A stretch of DNA of 9,374 nucleotides from Verrucomicrobiales bacterium (GCA_005789375.1 SXXZ01000315.1:1-9374), one strand, 5' to 3'; positions 1 to 6,471 are shown, counted from the stretch's first letter. Notes: generated by a model not told the origin, from the sequence alone. Numbers and translations are program-made.

Positions 1-188
1 TCATCGCCATTTGCAATGTCCCACGCCTGTCGATGGATGAAGTGCGACAAGCCATCAAGGCCAAGGGTTTGACCAACTTGTGTGTCCCGCGGGAAATCCG
101 GTTCGTGGACGAGATCCCCAAGCTGGGTACCGGCAAGATCAACCATCGGGCGCTCATCGAAGTCGTCCGCTCCCCGGCAATCGGTTGA
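1..188 (+). CDS. Acyl-CoA/acyl-ACP synthetase (AMP-binding family), C-terminal fragment
   Basis: The gene enters from the left edge; only the last 61 codons are visible, read from base 3 and ending at TGA 186-188. The fragment has the C-terminal signature of adenylate-forming acyl ligases: VPREIRFVDEIPKLGTGKIN, where the lysine of GK is the conserved catalytic lysine of the A10 motif in the small C-terminal lobe. In this family the enzyme activates a fatty acid as acyl-AMP and transfers it to CoA or ACP. The wording around the motif (LCVPREIRF, PKLGTGKI) is closest to what I remember of Aas, the bifunctional lysophospholipid acyltransferase/acyl-ACP synthetase, but the rest of the protein lies outside the window. 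A lipase-like hydrolase starts 9 nt downstream, which fits a lipid-metabolism operon. Family is reasonably sure; the Aas assignment is inference. Confidence 0.75.
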   Translation, partial: IAICNVPRLSMDEVRQAIKAKGLTNLCVPREIRFVDEIPKLGTGKINHRALIEVVRSPAIG

Positions 189-197
189 CCAATATCC

Positions 198-872
198 ATG
201 CCTAGAGCCATCTCAACGCCTCAACCCGGCGATCCGCGTACCGAGGCCGTCGTCCTCTTGCACGGCTGGTACTCTTCTCCGATTCCAATGAAACGGCTGG
301 AATGGGCCCTACGACGGGAAGGTTACCGGGTCTTCAATCCCTCTTACCGATCCATTCGGGTGCCGCTCGCAACCTTGGCTTCGGAGTACTTACCAGACTA
401 TTTGCAGCGCACTATTCCGGACGACCTCCAACGGATTCATTTCGTCACCCACTCCATGGGCGGGCTGTTACTGCGAGGCTGCTTGGCGGCCCACCGCCCC
501 GCCAATTTGGGACGCGTAGTCTTTTTGGGCCCTCCCCACCATGGCAGCGAAGCGGCAGACTTCTGGTCCAAAAGCGCCTTCTGCCGATGGTTGGCCGGAC
601 CCAACCTGGCGTCATTGCAAACCGGTCTGTCCGGCTACTCGGTCACACTCGGCCCCGCCGACTATGAAGCCCTCGTCATCGCTGGAGATCGCCCCTTGTC
701 GCCCTTCTGGTCGCCATTGCCTTCTCCACATGACGGCAAAGTCAGCGTCGCCTCGACCCGACTGGCGGGATCGGCCCGTCATGTCGTCGTGCCTCACACC
801 CACGTTGCCCTGCCCATCCGGACCGGAATTATCCGGCAAGTTATGCAATTCCTGCGCGGAGACGCTGCCTGA
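198..872 (+). CDS. Alpha/beta hydrolase, lipase/PGAP1-like
   Basis: 224 aa with a complete alpha/beta-hydrolase core. The oxyanion-hole HG motif is at residues 22-23 (VVLLHGWY), the nucleophile elbow THSMGG puts the catalytic Ser at 86, Asp179 in SPHDGKVSV is the likely acid, and His202 in VPHTHVAL the likely base. The short form, with the acid in a (H)DGxVxxxST segment and the base about 20 residues from the end, matches small bacterial esterases/lipases related to the PGAP1/lipase group. The substrate cannot be read from sequence; an ester or acyl lipid is likely. It starts 9 nt after the acyl-ligase stop, so it is probably co-transcribed and may act in fatty-acid or phospholipid turnover. 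No Shine-Dalgarno is visible before the ATG, which fits coupling to the upstream gene. There is no signal peptide, so a cytoplasmic location is expected. Confidence 0.85.
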   Translation: MPRAISTPQPGDPRTEAVVLLHGWYSSPIPMKRLEWALRREGYRVFNPSYRSIRVPLATLASEYLPDYLQRTIPDDLQRIHFVTHSMGGLLLRGCLAAHRPANLGRVVFLGPPHHGSEAADFWSKSAFCRWLAGPNLASLQTGLSGYSVTLGPADYEALVIAGDRPLSPFWSPLPSPHDGKVSVASTRLAGSARHVVVPHTHVALPIRTGIIRQVMQFLRGDAA

Positions 873-1042
873 CTTTATCAGCGCCCCACCGCATCCGACC
901 CTTCGATGCGTCGCGCCGAATCAAGGAACCTCAACGGCAAGCCCCCTTCCGCGCAAACCCGAGTCGGCAAACCGCGCCTTTACAGGTCCACTCATTGCGT
1001 CAAAGTCTCGACCCGTTCCTGCTCTAAACTCCCTTTCTGAAC

Positions 1043-1762
1043 ATGTCCAAGGTCATCGCTGAAATGCTCGTCGAGTCGGTGAAGATGGAACTTCCCGACA
1101 CCAAAACCGTCCGCTTCCAATGGCCCGAGGGTTATGCCCCCGACTTCAAGACCGGCCAGTTTATCACTGTGTATTGGCCGCACAAGACGAAGTACAAGCG
1201 GGCTTATTCCCTAAGCTCTTGCGCGCTCGATCGGGGCCACTACGAGGTTACCGTGAAGCGCGACGGCAAGATGGGCACCAGCATCGTGGACTGGGTCGAG
1301 GCCGGTGACCGCATGTTCGTGATTCCTCCGACCGGCCGGTTCCTGCCGGTGTTCGACCCTCCGGGCAAGCACCTCATTTGCGTGGCCGGCGGCTCGGGCG
1401 TGACGCCCTTCCGGGGCTTCGTCCGCGAGGCCACCGAGAAGAATCTCGATACCCGTATCACCGTCCTCTACACGGTGCGAACCACCAGCGACATCATCTT
1501 CGCCGAAGAGTTCCTTGCTCTGGAGGCCCGCAATCCGCGCTTCAAGTTTGTGGTGACCTGCACCCGCTTGGCTCCCGAAGACCCCTGGACCGGCCGCCGT
1601 GGCCGCATCACCCCGGAGTGGGTCAAGAGCTTCGTGGACGACGCGGCCAACACCGTCTTCTACGCCTGCGGCACCAACGACATGGTCAACGCCGTCGAAC
1701 ACCTGGTCCTCCATGACCTGGGCTTGCCCAAGGAGCAAATGAAGCTCGAGAAGTGGGGCTGA
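1043..1762 (+). CDS. Ferredoxin-NAD(P)H reductase-like FAD oxidoreductase (no Fe-S domain)
   Basis: 239 aa covering the two domains of the ferredoxin-NADP reductase superfamily. The N-terminal flavin barrel carries RAYSLSS (residues 53-59), the FAD-binding RxYSxxS motif, and a GKMGTS loop (75-80) of the kind that contacts the FAD pyrophosphate. The C-terminal pyridine-nucleotide domain has VAGGSGVTP (114-122) and the YACGTNDM motif (207-214) that usually contacts nicotinamide. The protein ends in an aromatic-containing KLEKWG. It lacks the 2Fe-2S ferredoxin domain fused to many oxygenase reductases, so it must hand electrons to or from a separate carrier such as ferredoxin or flavodoxin. It lies 170 nt after the hydrolase and is followed by its own terminator, so it may be monocistronic. 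No Shine-Dalgarno is seen before the ATG. The family is secure; partner and coenzyme preference are unknown. Confidence 0.88.
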   Translation: MSKVIAEMLVESVKMELPDTKTVRFQWPEGYAPDFKTGQFITVYWPHKTKYKRAYSLSSCALDRGHYEVTVKRDGKMGTSIVDWVEAGDRMFVIPPTGRFLPVFDPPGKHLICVAGGSGVTPFRGFVREATEKNLDTRITVLYTVRTTSDIIFAEEFLALEARNPRFKFVVTCTRLAPEDPWTGRRGRITPEWVKSFVDDAANTVFYACGTNDMVNAVEHLVLHDLGLPKEQMKLEKWG

Positions 1763-1787
1763 CCCTCACACCGCTCTCGTTCGATTC

Positions 1788-1825
1788 ACGGGGAGTCTGC
1801 CTAGCGGCGGCTCCCCGTTTTCTTT
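1788..1825 (+). terminator. Intrinsic terminator after the oxidoreductase
   Basis: ACGGGGAG at 1788-1795 pairs perfectly with CTCCCCGT at 1811-1818. The inner bases CTGCC and GGCGG extend the stem around a single bulged T and close on a TAGC tetraloop. A T-rich run (TTTTCTTT) follows the stem. It sits 25 nt after the oxidoreductase stop. Oriented for + strand transcription; the complementary strand has no T-run on the other side. Confidence 0.85.
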
Positions 1826-1849
1826 GCCCGATTCCGAGTTGGAATCGAG

Positions 1850-2279
1850 CGGATCGGCGGACCCAAGGCTTGAGATGGCCCATGTCCGGCCACCCGAGCC
1901 CCAAAGCTCTCAAAGCCATCGTGATCGCACGGACCGGGGTCGCGGCGACGACGCAGCAACCAGCCCAGCAAAACGACTGAGGCCCACCGAGGGCCGAAAT
2001 CAAGAGCGGGATGGTGATGAACGAACCCACACCCAGAATGTTGGTCCTGTTCAGTGCTGGCGCGGGCCAGAATGTGAACCGGTGCTCCAGGTGTGGCAGC
2101 TCGGCGGGATAATCGGCCCGGGGAGTCCCACCCAGATTGTAAGGCCCCGCCTCCCCGTTGACTTTTAACCAGGCGCGGGATGGACGGCCCGTCGACAACC
2201 TACTGGCCCCGATCCACTCACCGATCCGGCTCGGACGCCAACGCCCCTGCCAATCATCGAAAGGCCCACCTCTAGCTTC
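1850..2279 (-). pseudogene. Unrecognised coding-like minus-strand stretch, possible gene remnant
   Basis: This is the main content of the roughly 590-nt gap between the oxidoreductase and the BrnT gene. On the minus strand one frame stays open from after a TAA at 2280-2282 down to 1686. The part between 2279 and about 1850 looks coding: third positions are mostly G or C, and the translation is not biased in composition, with PRADYPAELPHLEHRFTFWP followed by a hydrophobic stretch NILGVGSFITIPLLISALGG that could be a membrane helix. Below about 1850 the frame runs into the terminator and the 3' end of the oxidoreductase on the other strand, where it reads as arginine/serine-rich shadow sequence. 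There is no ATG at the start of the good stretch, only TTG at 2198. I do not recognise the family. It may be a broken gene or simply a long open frame in GC-rich DNA. Confidence 0.25.
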
Positions 2280-2353
2280 TTAGGAAACCTGCAAAATTTC
2301 GGTTAACAAAAGAACACCTTGTGGCGCGTGTGCCGTTAAGGCATACGTTGACC

Positions 2354-2659
2354 GTGCAGTATGATTGGGATCCACAGAAAAACGATTTCCTGAAGGCGAA
2401 TCGCGGGATTTCGTTCGAGGCCGTCATTGTGCACCTTGGCCGCGGAGACATCTGGAAGGTTACAGACCACCCGGACCAAGCCCGGCACCCGGGGCAAAGG
2501 ATCCTTTTCGTGATCGTAGACGACTATGTTCACATGGTCCCATTTGAGATCCGAGAAAACACCCTATGGCTTGTGACAATTATACCGAGCAGAAAAGCAA
2601 CAAGGCAATACAGAGAGGAGAAACAAAATGAAATTGAGCAAAGAAGAAAAGGAAATTGA
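2354..2659 (+). CDS. BrnT-type toxin (COG2929-like ribonuclease)
   Basis: About 101 aa matching the BrnT toxin family, RelE-fold ribonucleases that cleave RNA and stop growth unless bound by antitoxin. Visible family marks are YDWDPQKN at the N-terminus (residues 3-10), RGISFE (17-22), the DHP segment (38-40), the DDYVHMVPF strand (56-64) and the IIPSRKATRQY ending (76-86), which carries the conserved basic/aromatic cluster. I chose GTG 2354 because homologues begin just before the YxWDP motif; the same frame is open from GTG 2321, and TTG 2348 has AAGG 6 nt upstream, so the start is uncertain. The last 15 or so residues, past the usual end, overlap the antitoxin gene by 32 nt. The order toxin then antitoxin is the normal one for brnTA. 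The region is more AT-rich than its surroundings. Confidence 0.85.
   Translation: MQYDWDPQKNDFLKANRGISFEAVIVHLGRGDIWKVTDHPDQARHPGQRILFVIVDDYVHMVPFEIRENTLWLVTIIPSRKATRQYREEKQNEIEQRRKGN
2617..2620 (+). promoter_or_regulatory. Ribosome binding site of the antitoxin gene
   Basis: GGAG (within AGAGAGGAG) lies 7 nt before ATG 2628, inside the toxin reading frame. It fixes the antitoxin start. It stands out because the other genes here mostly have no recognisable Shine-Dalgarno. Confidence 0.75.
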
Positions 2660-2903
2660 ATCTCTTTACGAAAGGAATGCCCTCGAACTTAGTAAGCCGG
2701 ATAAGGCGTTGCTACACCAGTTAAAGGCGGCGGCTGAAAACACCTTCAAGAAGGATCGCCGAATAAATATACGCTTGTCTGAGCACGACATGGTTGGCAT
2801 TCAGAGGGTCGCTGCAACAAAAGGGATTCCTTATCAGTCGTTGATTTCGGGCCTGATTCATCAGTTTGTGGAGGGTGATCTTATAGAGAAGTCAAAAGGC
2901 TAA
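2628..2903 (+). CDS. CopG/ribbon-helix-helix antitoxin (COG5304-like) of the BrnT-type toxin
   Basis: 91 aa. The N-terminal part (KLSKEEKEIESLYERNALEL) is the helical arm typical of CopG-like partners of BrnT-family toxins, probably the toxin-binding region. It is followed by FKKDRRINIRLSEHD (about residues 40-54), where RINIRLS is the DNA-contacting beta strand of a ribbon-helix-helix dimer. The two helices follow, the second including KGIPYQSLISGLIHQFV (about 65-81). Such proteins neutralise the toxin and repress their own promoter as a complex. The start overlaps the toxin 3' end by 32 nt and has a good GGAG. Codon use is AT-rich compared with the flanking genes, which suggests acquisition by transfer. 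No defect is seen; the module appears intact. Confidence 0.88.
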   Translation: MKLSKEEKEIESLYERNALELSKPDKALLHQLKAAAENTFKKDRRINIRLSEHDMVGIQRVAATKGIPYQSLISGLIHQFVEGDLIEKSKG

Positions 2904-2934
2904 CGGGGCGAAAATTATTACAAATATCGTTCAA

Positions 2935-2998
2935 ATTGGTTAGAGGATTGTTGTGAAAATACTCATAAATAATCTTCAACCCCCTTCCTCCAACCAAT
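2935..2998. repeat. 13-bp imperfect inverted repeat in AT-rich DNA
   Basis: ATTGGTTAGAGGA at 2935-2947 is the reverse complement of TCCTCCAACCAAT at 2986-2998 except for one base, with 38 nt between the arms. It lies 32 nt after the antitoxin stop, in the AT-rich stretch between the toxin-antitoxin pair and the recombinase remnant. It could be an RNA hairpin ending the toxin-antitoxin transcript or part of a mobile-element end. The arm order (GTT first, AAC last) is opposite to an integron attC site. Confidence 0.5.
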
Positions 2999-3006
2999 CA
3001 TTATTC

Positions 3007-3044
3007 AACCATCTCTGTGTAGATTAATGGTTCCTCGCTTTTTT
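3007..3044 (+). terminator. Possible weak terminator downstream of the BrnT/CopG pair
   Basis: AACCAT (3007-3012) pairs with ATGGTT (3027-3032). Six bases later comes TTTTTT (3039-3044). The stem is short and AT-rich and the T-run is not directly adjacent, so this is only a candidate for the 3' end of the toxin-antitoxin transcript. Confidence 0.25.
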
Positions 3045-3422
3045 AAGTAGGTCTTGTCGCTTTTTACGAAGTGCGGCGGCCCGCGCACCGAAAAGGCCGG
3101 GTTCTTGGGCAGGATCTGGCCCAAGACGAGATGATCGAAGAGCCTGCGCTGCGCAGCGAGGTGCAACTTGACACTGGGCTTGGAGAGCGAGCAGCCCAGT
3201 TCCTCGATGTTACGCCGCGATGATGATGGGTTGGATCTGGGGCCGTTGGATCCGTCGGACTTCGCACCAGTCGCAGAACCGAACGGCGGCGCAGGCGTAG
3301 GCTTCGCGGGTGTTCGGGTTGCGAAAGACGGCGGTGAAGAGTTCGAGAAAACGTGGGCTCGCCGCCGTGCCGGCGTGGCGGATCGGCTCCGGCAGTCCCA
3401 TTTCCAACGCTTCGATTCTCAT
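3041..3422 (-). pseudogene. Tyrosine recombinase/integrase remnant, frameshifted and truncated
   Basis: Read leftward from ATG 3422-3420, the first 70 codons give an integrase N-terminal SAM-like core-binding domain: RFLELFTAVFRNPNTREAYA, then a VRFCDWCEVRRI segment. The frame ends at TAA in GCGGCGTAACATCGAG (plus-strand bases about 3202-3217). If one A is removed, TAA C becomes TAC and the homologous reading continues as YIEELGCSLSKPSVKLHLAA, RRLFDHLVLGQILPKNPAF and SVRGPPHFVK. This is the usual continuation of phage-type site-specific integrases. Homology is lost just after an AAGACC, near base 3048, where the sequence turns AT-rich. The whole catalytic domain (Arg-His-Arg-Tyr) is therefore missing. 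The gene cannot make an active enzyme: one frameshift plus a 3' truncation at the edge of the AT-rich toxin-antitoxin segment. Confidence 0.8.
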
Positions 3423-3584
3423 TCAGCCAACCCGCTCCAGGTCCCGCATTCCGGCTTCCCTCTTGGTGGCCCCTGTCGAGACCCAAAAAGGACATTATGC
3501 CTCACGATGCGGGGCCTGCGAAAGAGGGCAACCCAGTCGGGTTTGGCTGGGCAGAACGGGCTTTGGGCGAAAGTGGGGCCGGGT

Positions 3585-4076
3585 TCAGAGCGACTGGGAA
3601 CGGCGGATGCGGTCGCGCTGAAGGGCTGCTTCGTACAGGGCGGCGTCAGCGCGGAATGTGGTCTGGCGAAGGGCGTCCAGTGCCTCGGCCAGGTTCAGCA
3701 GCCGTCGTTCCGAAGCCTCTTCGAGAATACCTAGCGTACCTCGGATGCGGAGTCCCAGGGCAATCGCTGAGCGGCGGCCATCTCGTTCGTCGATCAGGAG
3801 CCGTTGCGCCCTCAGCTCGACCGCCAGGGAGATGGCCTCGGCCTCGCCGTCGTCGAGGAGATCTAGGAACTGGACATGGCCGGGCGTGCGCACTTGAAAC
3901 CACGGCGGCGGATTCTGGGCGACGAGCCGGAGTCCGGGCGGCGCATGGGGGTGCATCATTTCGCGTAGGACCGCCGGCGGCACGAGCACCTCGCCATAGA
4001 GGGCCGGCAAAATTTCCAGCTGGCCGATGATGTGCAGGTAATTGAGTGGTCCGGTATCAGCGACCACGATGGTCAT
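3585..4076 (-). CDS. PIN-domain toxin (DUF3368-like)
   Basis: 163 aa with a PIN-type nuclease fold, a metal-dependent RNase in toxin-antitoxin modules. The acidic residues expected at the active site are visible: Asp7 in VVADTGPLN, Glu39 in AVLREMM, the acidic DDGEAEAI cluster (75-82), and Asp96 with Asp99 in LLIDERDGRR. The DTGPLNYL start, the LDDGEAEAISLA block and the LGLRIRGTLGILEEA block are characteristic of the DUF3368 branch, whose members are usually paired with UPF0175 proteins. Its ATG overlaps the stop of the antitoxin gene by 4 nt (ATGA), so translation is coupled and the order is antitoxin then toxin. No truncation or missing acidic residue is apparent. The target RNA is unknown. 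Confidence 0.85.
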   Translation of the reverse strand: MTIVVADTGPLNYLHIIGQLEILPALYGEVLVPPAVLREMMHPHAPPGLRLVAQNPPPWFQVRTPGHVQFLDLLDDGEAEAISLAVELRAQRLLIDERDGRRSAIALGLRIRGTLGILEEASERRLLNLAEALDALRQTTFRADAALYEAALQRDRIRRSQSL

Positions 4077-4318
4077 CGGGAACCGTTCCGTTCCAGTTCG
4101 TAGTCAGCGAGGCTCAACGCAGGAATGGCTTGGGCCTGCTCAAGCAGCGCCTCGGTGGACCAGCGGTCCAGACCCAATACGGAGCCGACCTGCTTCTGGG
4201 TCAGGCTCCCCTGCCGATACCGCACGATGGCATAGGCTTCCAGCAAGTCGCGGGCGAGCGAGTCTTCCGGTGGCAATGCCACCTGAGCGCTCTCAGGGAT
4301 CTCAACCACGACTTTCAT
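4073..4318 (-). CDS. UPF0175-family antitoxin
   Basis: About 81 aa from the ATG at 4318. The protein opens MKVVVEIPESAQVALPPE and continues SLARDLLEAYAIVRYRQGSL. It ends with a helix-turn-helix-like TQKQVGSVLGLDRWSTEALL, the pattern of UPF0175 proteins that act as antitoxins and transcription repressors for PIN partners. I preferred the inner ATG because homologues begin at this beta strand; an in-frame ATG at 4336 would add MLNCKD and has AAGG 4 nt upstream, so the longer form is possible. It is the first gene of a two-gene leftward operon whose promoter must lie in 4337-4657, facing rpsA. Confidence 0.82.
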   Translation of the reverse strand: MKVVVEIPESAQVALPPEDSLARDLLEAYAIVRYRQGSLTQKQVGSVLGLDRWSTEALLEQAQAIPALSLADYELERNGSR

Positions 4319-4336
4319 GTCTTTGCAGTTTAGCAT

Positions 4337-4657
4337 AGGACCTTAGGTTTCCTCAAGGGGCTTACTTGGGCCGCCTCGTGTACGAATTGCCGCTCGACCC
4401 GACAAGAATGCCGAAAAACCCGCTTGCCTCCTCTGGGGTAATCTCCACCGTCCCCAGTGCCGGTCGTCACTTGTGTGGCGGCATTTTCGGCTGAGAAACA
4501 CAGTTAAACCAGTCACCTAACCGCTAACCTCCGTTGTCAATCGCAACGTCGGTCACGTTGGGCAATGGAGTCTTCTGAGGGGTAATTTTACTTCACCCCG
4601 CTCAAGTCTCCTCGCAGATAAACCGCTCGGGCGCTCACGCGTTCGGCTTATACCATT
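4337..4657. promoter_or_regulatory. Divergent intergenic region and rpsA leader
   Basis: 321 nt between the leftward antitoxin and rpsA, with no gene that I can support. It must hold promoters for both directions, but I find no convincing -35/-10 pair; the best in the rpsA direction is TTGGGC at 4558 with TAATTT at 4583, spacing 19, which is weak. Two structures are visible. GCCGAAAA (4410-4417) is repeated inverted as TTTTCGGC (4484-4491). GGGGTAA (from 4579) can pair with TTCACCCC (ending 4599) around one bulge. There is no Shine-Dalgarno within 20 nt of the rpsA ATG (the bases before it are GGCTTATACCATT). Confidence 0.45.
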
Positions 4658-6331
4658 ATGTCGGCCTCCGCCGCATTCGCAGAACTGCTGAAGCAGTACG
4701 ACCGCCATTTCAAGGCCGGTCAAATCGTCAAGGGAACCATCCTCGAAGTTCGTCCGAAAGAAGTCCTCGTGGACATCGGCGGCAAATCCGAAGGCGTCGT
4801 CAGCGCCTCCGAGTTCGTTGAGTTCGATAAAGTCATGGTGGGAGACATCATCGACGTCCTCATCGAGAAAGCCGAAGACAAGGAAGGCAACGTCCATCTG
4901 TCCAAGGAAAAGGCCGAGTTCCAACAGAACTGGGACCGTATCCAGAGCATTTGCAACGAGGGTGGCAATGTCACCGGCAAGGTGAAGTCCATCGTCAAGG
5001 GTGGTTTGATCGTCAACATCGGTGTCGAGGCGTTCTGCCCCTCGTCCCAGGTCGACATCGTTCCCCCGAAGAACCTGGCTTCCTTCATTGGCAATGCCTA
5101 CGAGTTCAAGGTCGTTAAGCTCAATCCGGATCGCCAGAACGTGGTGCTGAGCCGCCGCGAAATCATCGAGACTGAGCGCAACGCCCGCCGTTCGTCGCTG
5201 CTGTCCGAGATGATGCCAGGCGACATCCGCAAGGTTACGGTCAAGAACCTCACCGACTTCGGTGCGTTCATCGACCTCAACGGCCTCGACGGCTTGCTGC
5301 TCATCACCGACATGTCCTGGGGTCGCCTCACGCACCCGAGCGAGATGCTCAAGGTGGGTCAGGAGATCGACGTCGTCGTTCTCGACATCAACCGCGAGAA
5401 GGAGCGCGTCAGCCTGGGCCTCAAGCAGAAGCTGTCCAACCCCTGGGACAACATCGAGAGCAAGTACCCCGTCAACGCCAAGGTCAAAGGCAAGATCGTC
5501 AACCTCGTGCCCTACGGCGCGTTCGTCGAGATCGAGCCCGGCGTCGAGGGCTTGGTGCACGTCACCGAGCTGTCCTGGACCAAGCGCATCGCCAAGCCTT
5601 CCGACGTCCTCAAGCAGGGCCAGGAAATCGAAGCGGTCGTCCTCGGCATCAACCGCGACGAGCAGAAGATCAGCCTCGGCATCCGTCAGCTCGAGACCAA
5701 CCCGTGGGACTTGGCTCACACCAAGTATCCGCCGGGAACCAAGGTCAAGGGACCGATCCGCAACCTCACCAGCTACGGCGCGTTCCTCGAGCTCGAGGAA
5801 GGCCTGGACGGCATGGTGCACGTGTCGGACATGAGCTGGACCCGCAAGGTCAACCACCCGAGCGAAGTCCTCAAGAAGGGCGACGAAGTCGAGGCGGTTG
5901 TGCTCGAAGTCGACAAGGCCAACCAGCGCATCAGCCTCGGCATGAAGCAGCTGGGCGTGGATCCGTGGGAGCAGATCGAGACCCTCTTCAAGGTGGGCGA
6001 TCTGGTCACCGGCAAGGTCACCAAGCTGGCCAGCTTCGGTGCGTTCGTTGGCTTGCCCAACGACATCGACGGTCTGGTTCACATCTCCCAGGTCAGCGAA
6101 GACCGGGTCGACAAGATCAAGAACGTCCTCAAGGTCGGCGACGATGTCACCGCCCGCGTCATCAAGATCGACCGCGCCGATCGCCGCATCGGTCTGTCTA
6201 TCAAAGCCGCGAATTACAGCACCGAGCAGCTGAAGGAAGAGCAGAAGCTCCTCGATCAGCTCAAGCCCGGTGAAGACCTGGTCGCCCTCGAGCACGCCTT
6301 CGCCGCGGCCGAGGCGAAGACCCAGGACTAA
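4658..6331 (+). CDS. rpsA: 30S ribosomal protein S1
   Basis: 557 aa, the full length of a six-domain S1 as in E. coli. S1 RNA-binding repeats lie at about residues 20-84, 102-167, 188-256, 273-343, 360-430 and 445-516. Repeats 3 to 6 carry the clearest consensus, with FGAF or YGAF strands (201, 286, 373, 460), a GLxHxS-like segment and an ISLGI/ISLGM-type ending. The first two repeats are divergent, as in other S1 proteins where they bind the ribosome through S2. The protein binds mRNA on the small subunit and assists initiation, particularly on mRNAs with weak Shine-Dalgarno sequences, which is pertinent here because most genes in the window have none, including rpsA. It appears monocistronic: a long leader before it and a strong terminator right after. 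Confidence 0.97.
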   Translation: MSASAAFAELLKQYDRHFKAGQIVKGTILEVRPKEVLVDIGGKSEGVVSASEFVEFDKVMVGDIIDVLIEKAEDKEGNVHLSKEKAEFQQNWDRIQSICNEGGNVTGKVKSIVKGGLIVNIGVEAFCPSSQVDIVPPKNLASFIGNAYEFKVVKLNPDRQNVVLSRREIIETERNARRSSLLSEMMPGDIRKVTVKNLTDFGAFIDLNGLDGLLLITDMSWGRLTHPSEMLKVGQEIDVVVLDINREKERVSLGLKQKLSNPWDNIESKYPVNAKVKGKIVNLVPYGAFVEIEPGVEGLVHVTELSWTKRIAKPSDVLKQGQEIEAVVLGINRDEQKISLGIRQLETNPWDLAHTKYPPGTKVKGPIRNLTSYGAFLELEEGLDGMVHVSDMSWTRKVNHPSEVLKKGDEVEAVVLEVDKANQRISLGMKQLGVDPWEQIETLFKVGDLVTGKVTKLASFGAFVGLPNDIDGLVHISQVSEDRVDKIKNVLKVGDDVTARVIKIDRADRRIGLSIKAANYSTEQLKEEQKLLDQLKPGEDLVALEHAFAAAEAKTQD

Positions 6332-6352
6332 TCGTCCAAGTTCCGTTTCCAA

Positions 6353-6382
6353 GCGCGCACCCTCACCGGTGCGCGCTTTTTT
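6353..6382 (+). terminator. Intrinsic terminator of rpsA
   Basis: GCGCGCACC (6353-6361) pairs perfectly with GGTGCGCGC (6368-6376) around a 6-nt loop, followed directly by TTTTTT (6377-6382). It starts 22 nt after the rpsA stop. Confidence 0.95.
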
Positions 6383-6471
6383 GTTGGGCTGACCGGCTAC
6401 CGCCTCGTGCACGGTCAGCGGTCCCGTCGGGAACCTCCGGCCCGGCCCACCAGATCCACCATTTTGCCGAT

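Noticed and set aside
1824..2168. Plus-strand open frame of 114 codons after the terminator
   Set aside because: Charged, low-complexity translation with no recognisable segment; the opposite strand reads more like coding sequence.
2898..2945. Possible integron attC site (GGCTAAC to GTTAGAG) after the antitoxin
   Set aside because: Both ends miss the RYYYAAC/GTTRRRY consensus at one base, the inner arms do not pair, and the recombinase remnant is not an integron integrase.
3532..3551. Seven-bp hairpin CCCAGTC/GGCTGGG between the integrase remnant and the PIN toxin
   Set aside because: No T-run on either strand, so no support for a terminator; short GC-rich hairpins are common by chance. The rest of 3423-3584 shows nothing I can support.
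3353..4030. Plus-strand open frame of 225 codons
   Set aside because: Arg/Pro/Gly-rich antisense shadow of the integrase remnant and the PIN toxin, both of which have clear family motifs on the other strand.
5200..6220. Repeated similar segments inside rpsA
   Set aside because: These are the expected homologous S1 domains, not a DNA repeat array.
4553..6412. Long minus-strand open frame of 619 codons
   Set aside because: It lies antisense to rpsA and its Leu/Asp/Val/Glu-rich translation mirrors the codon bias of the six S1 repeats.
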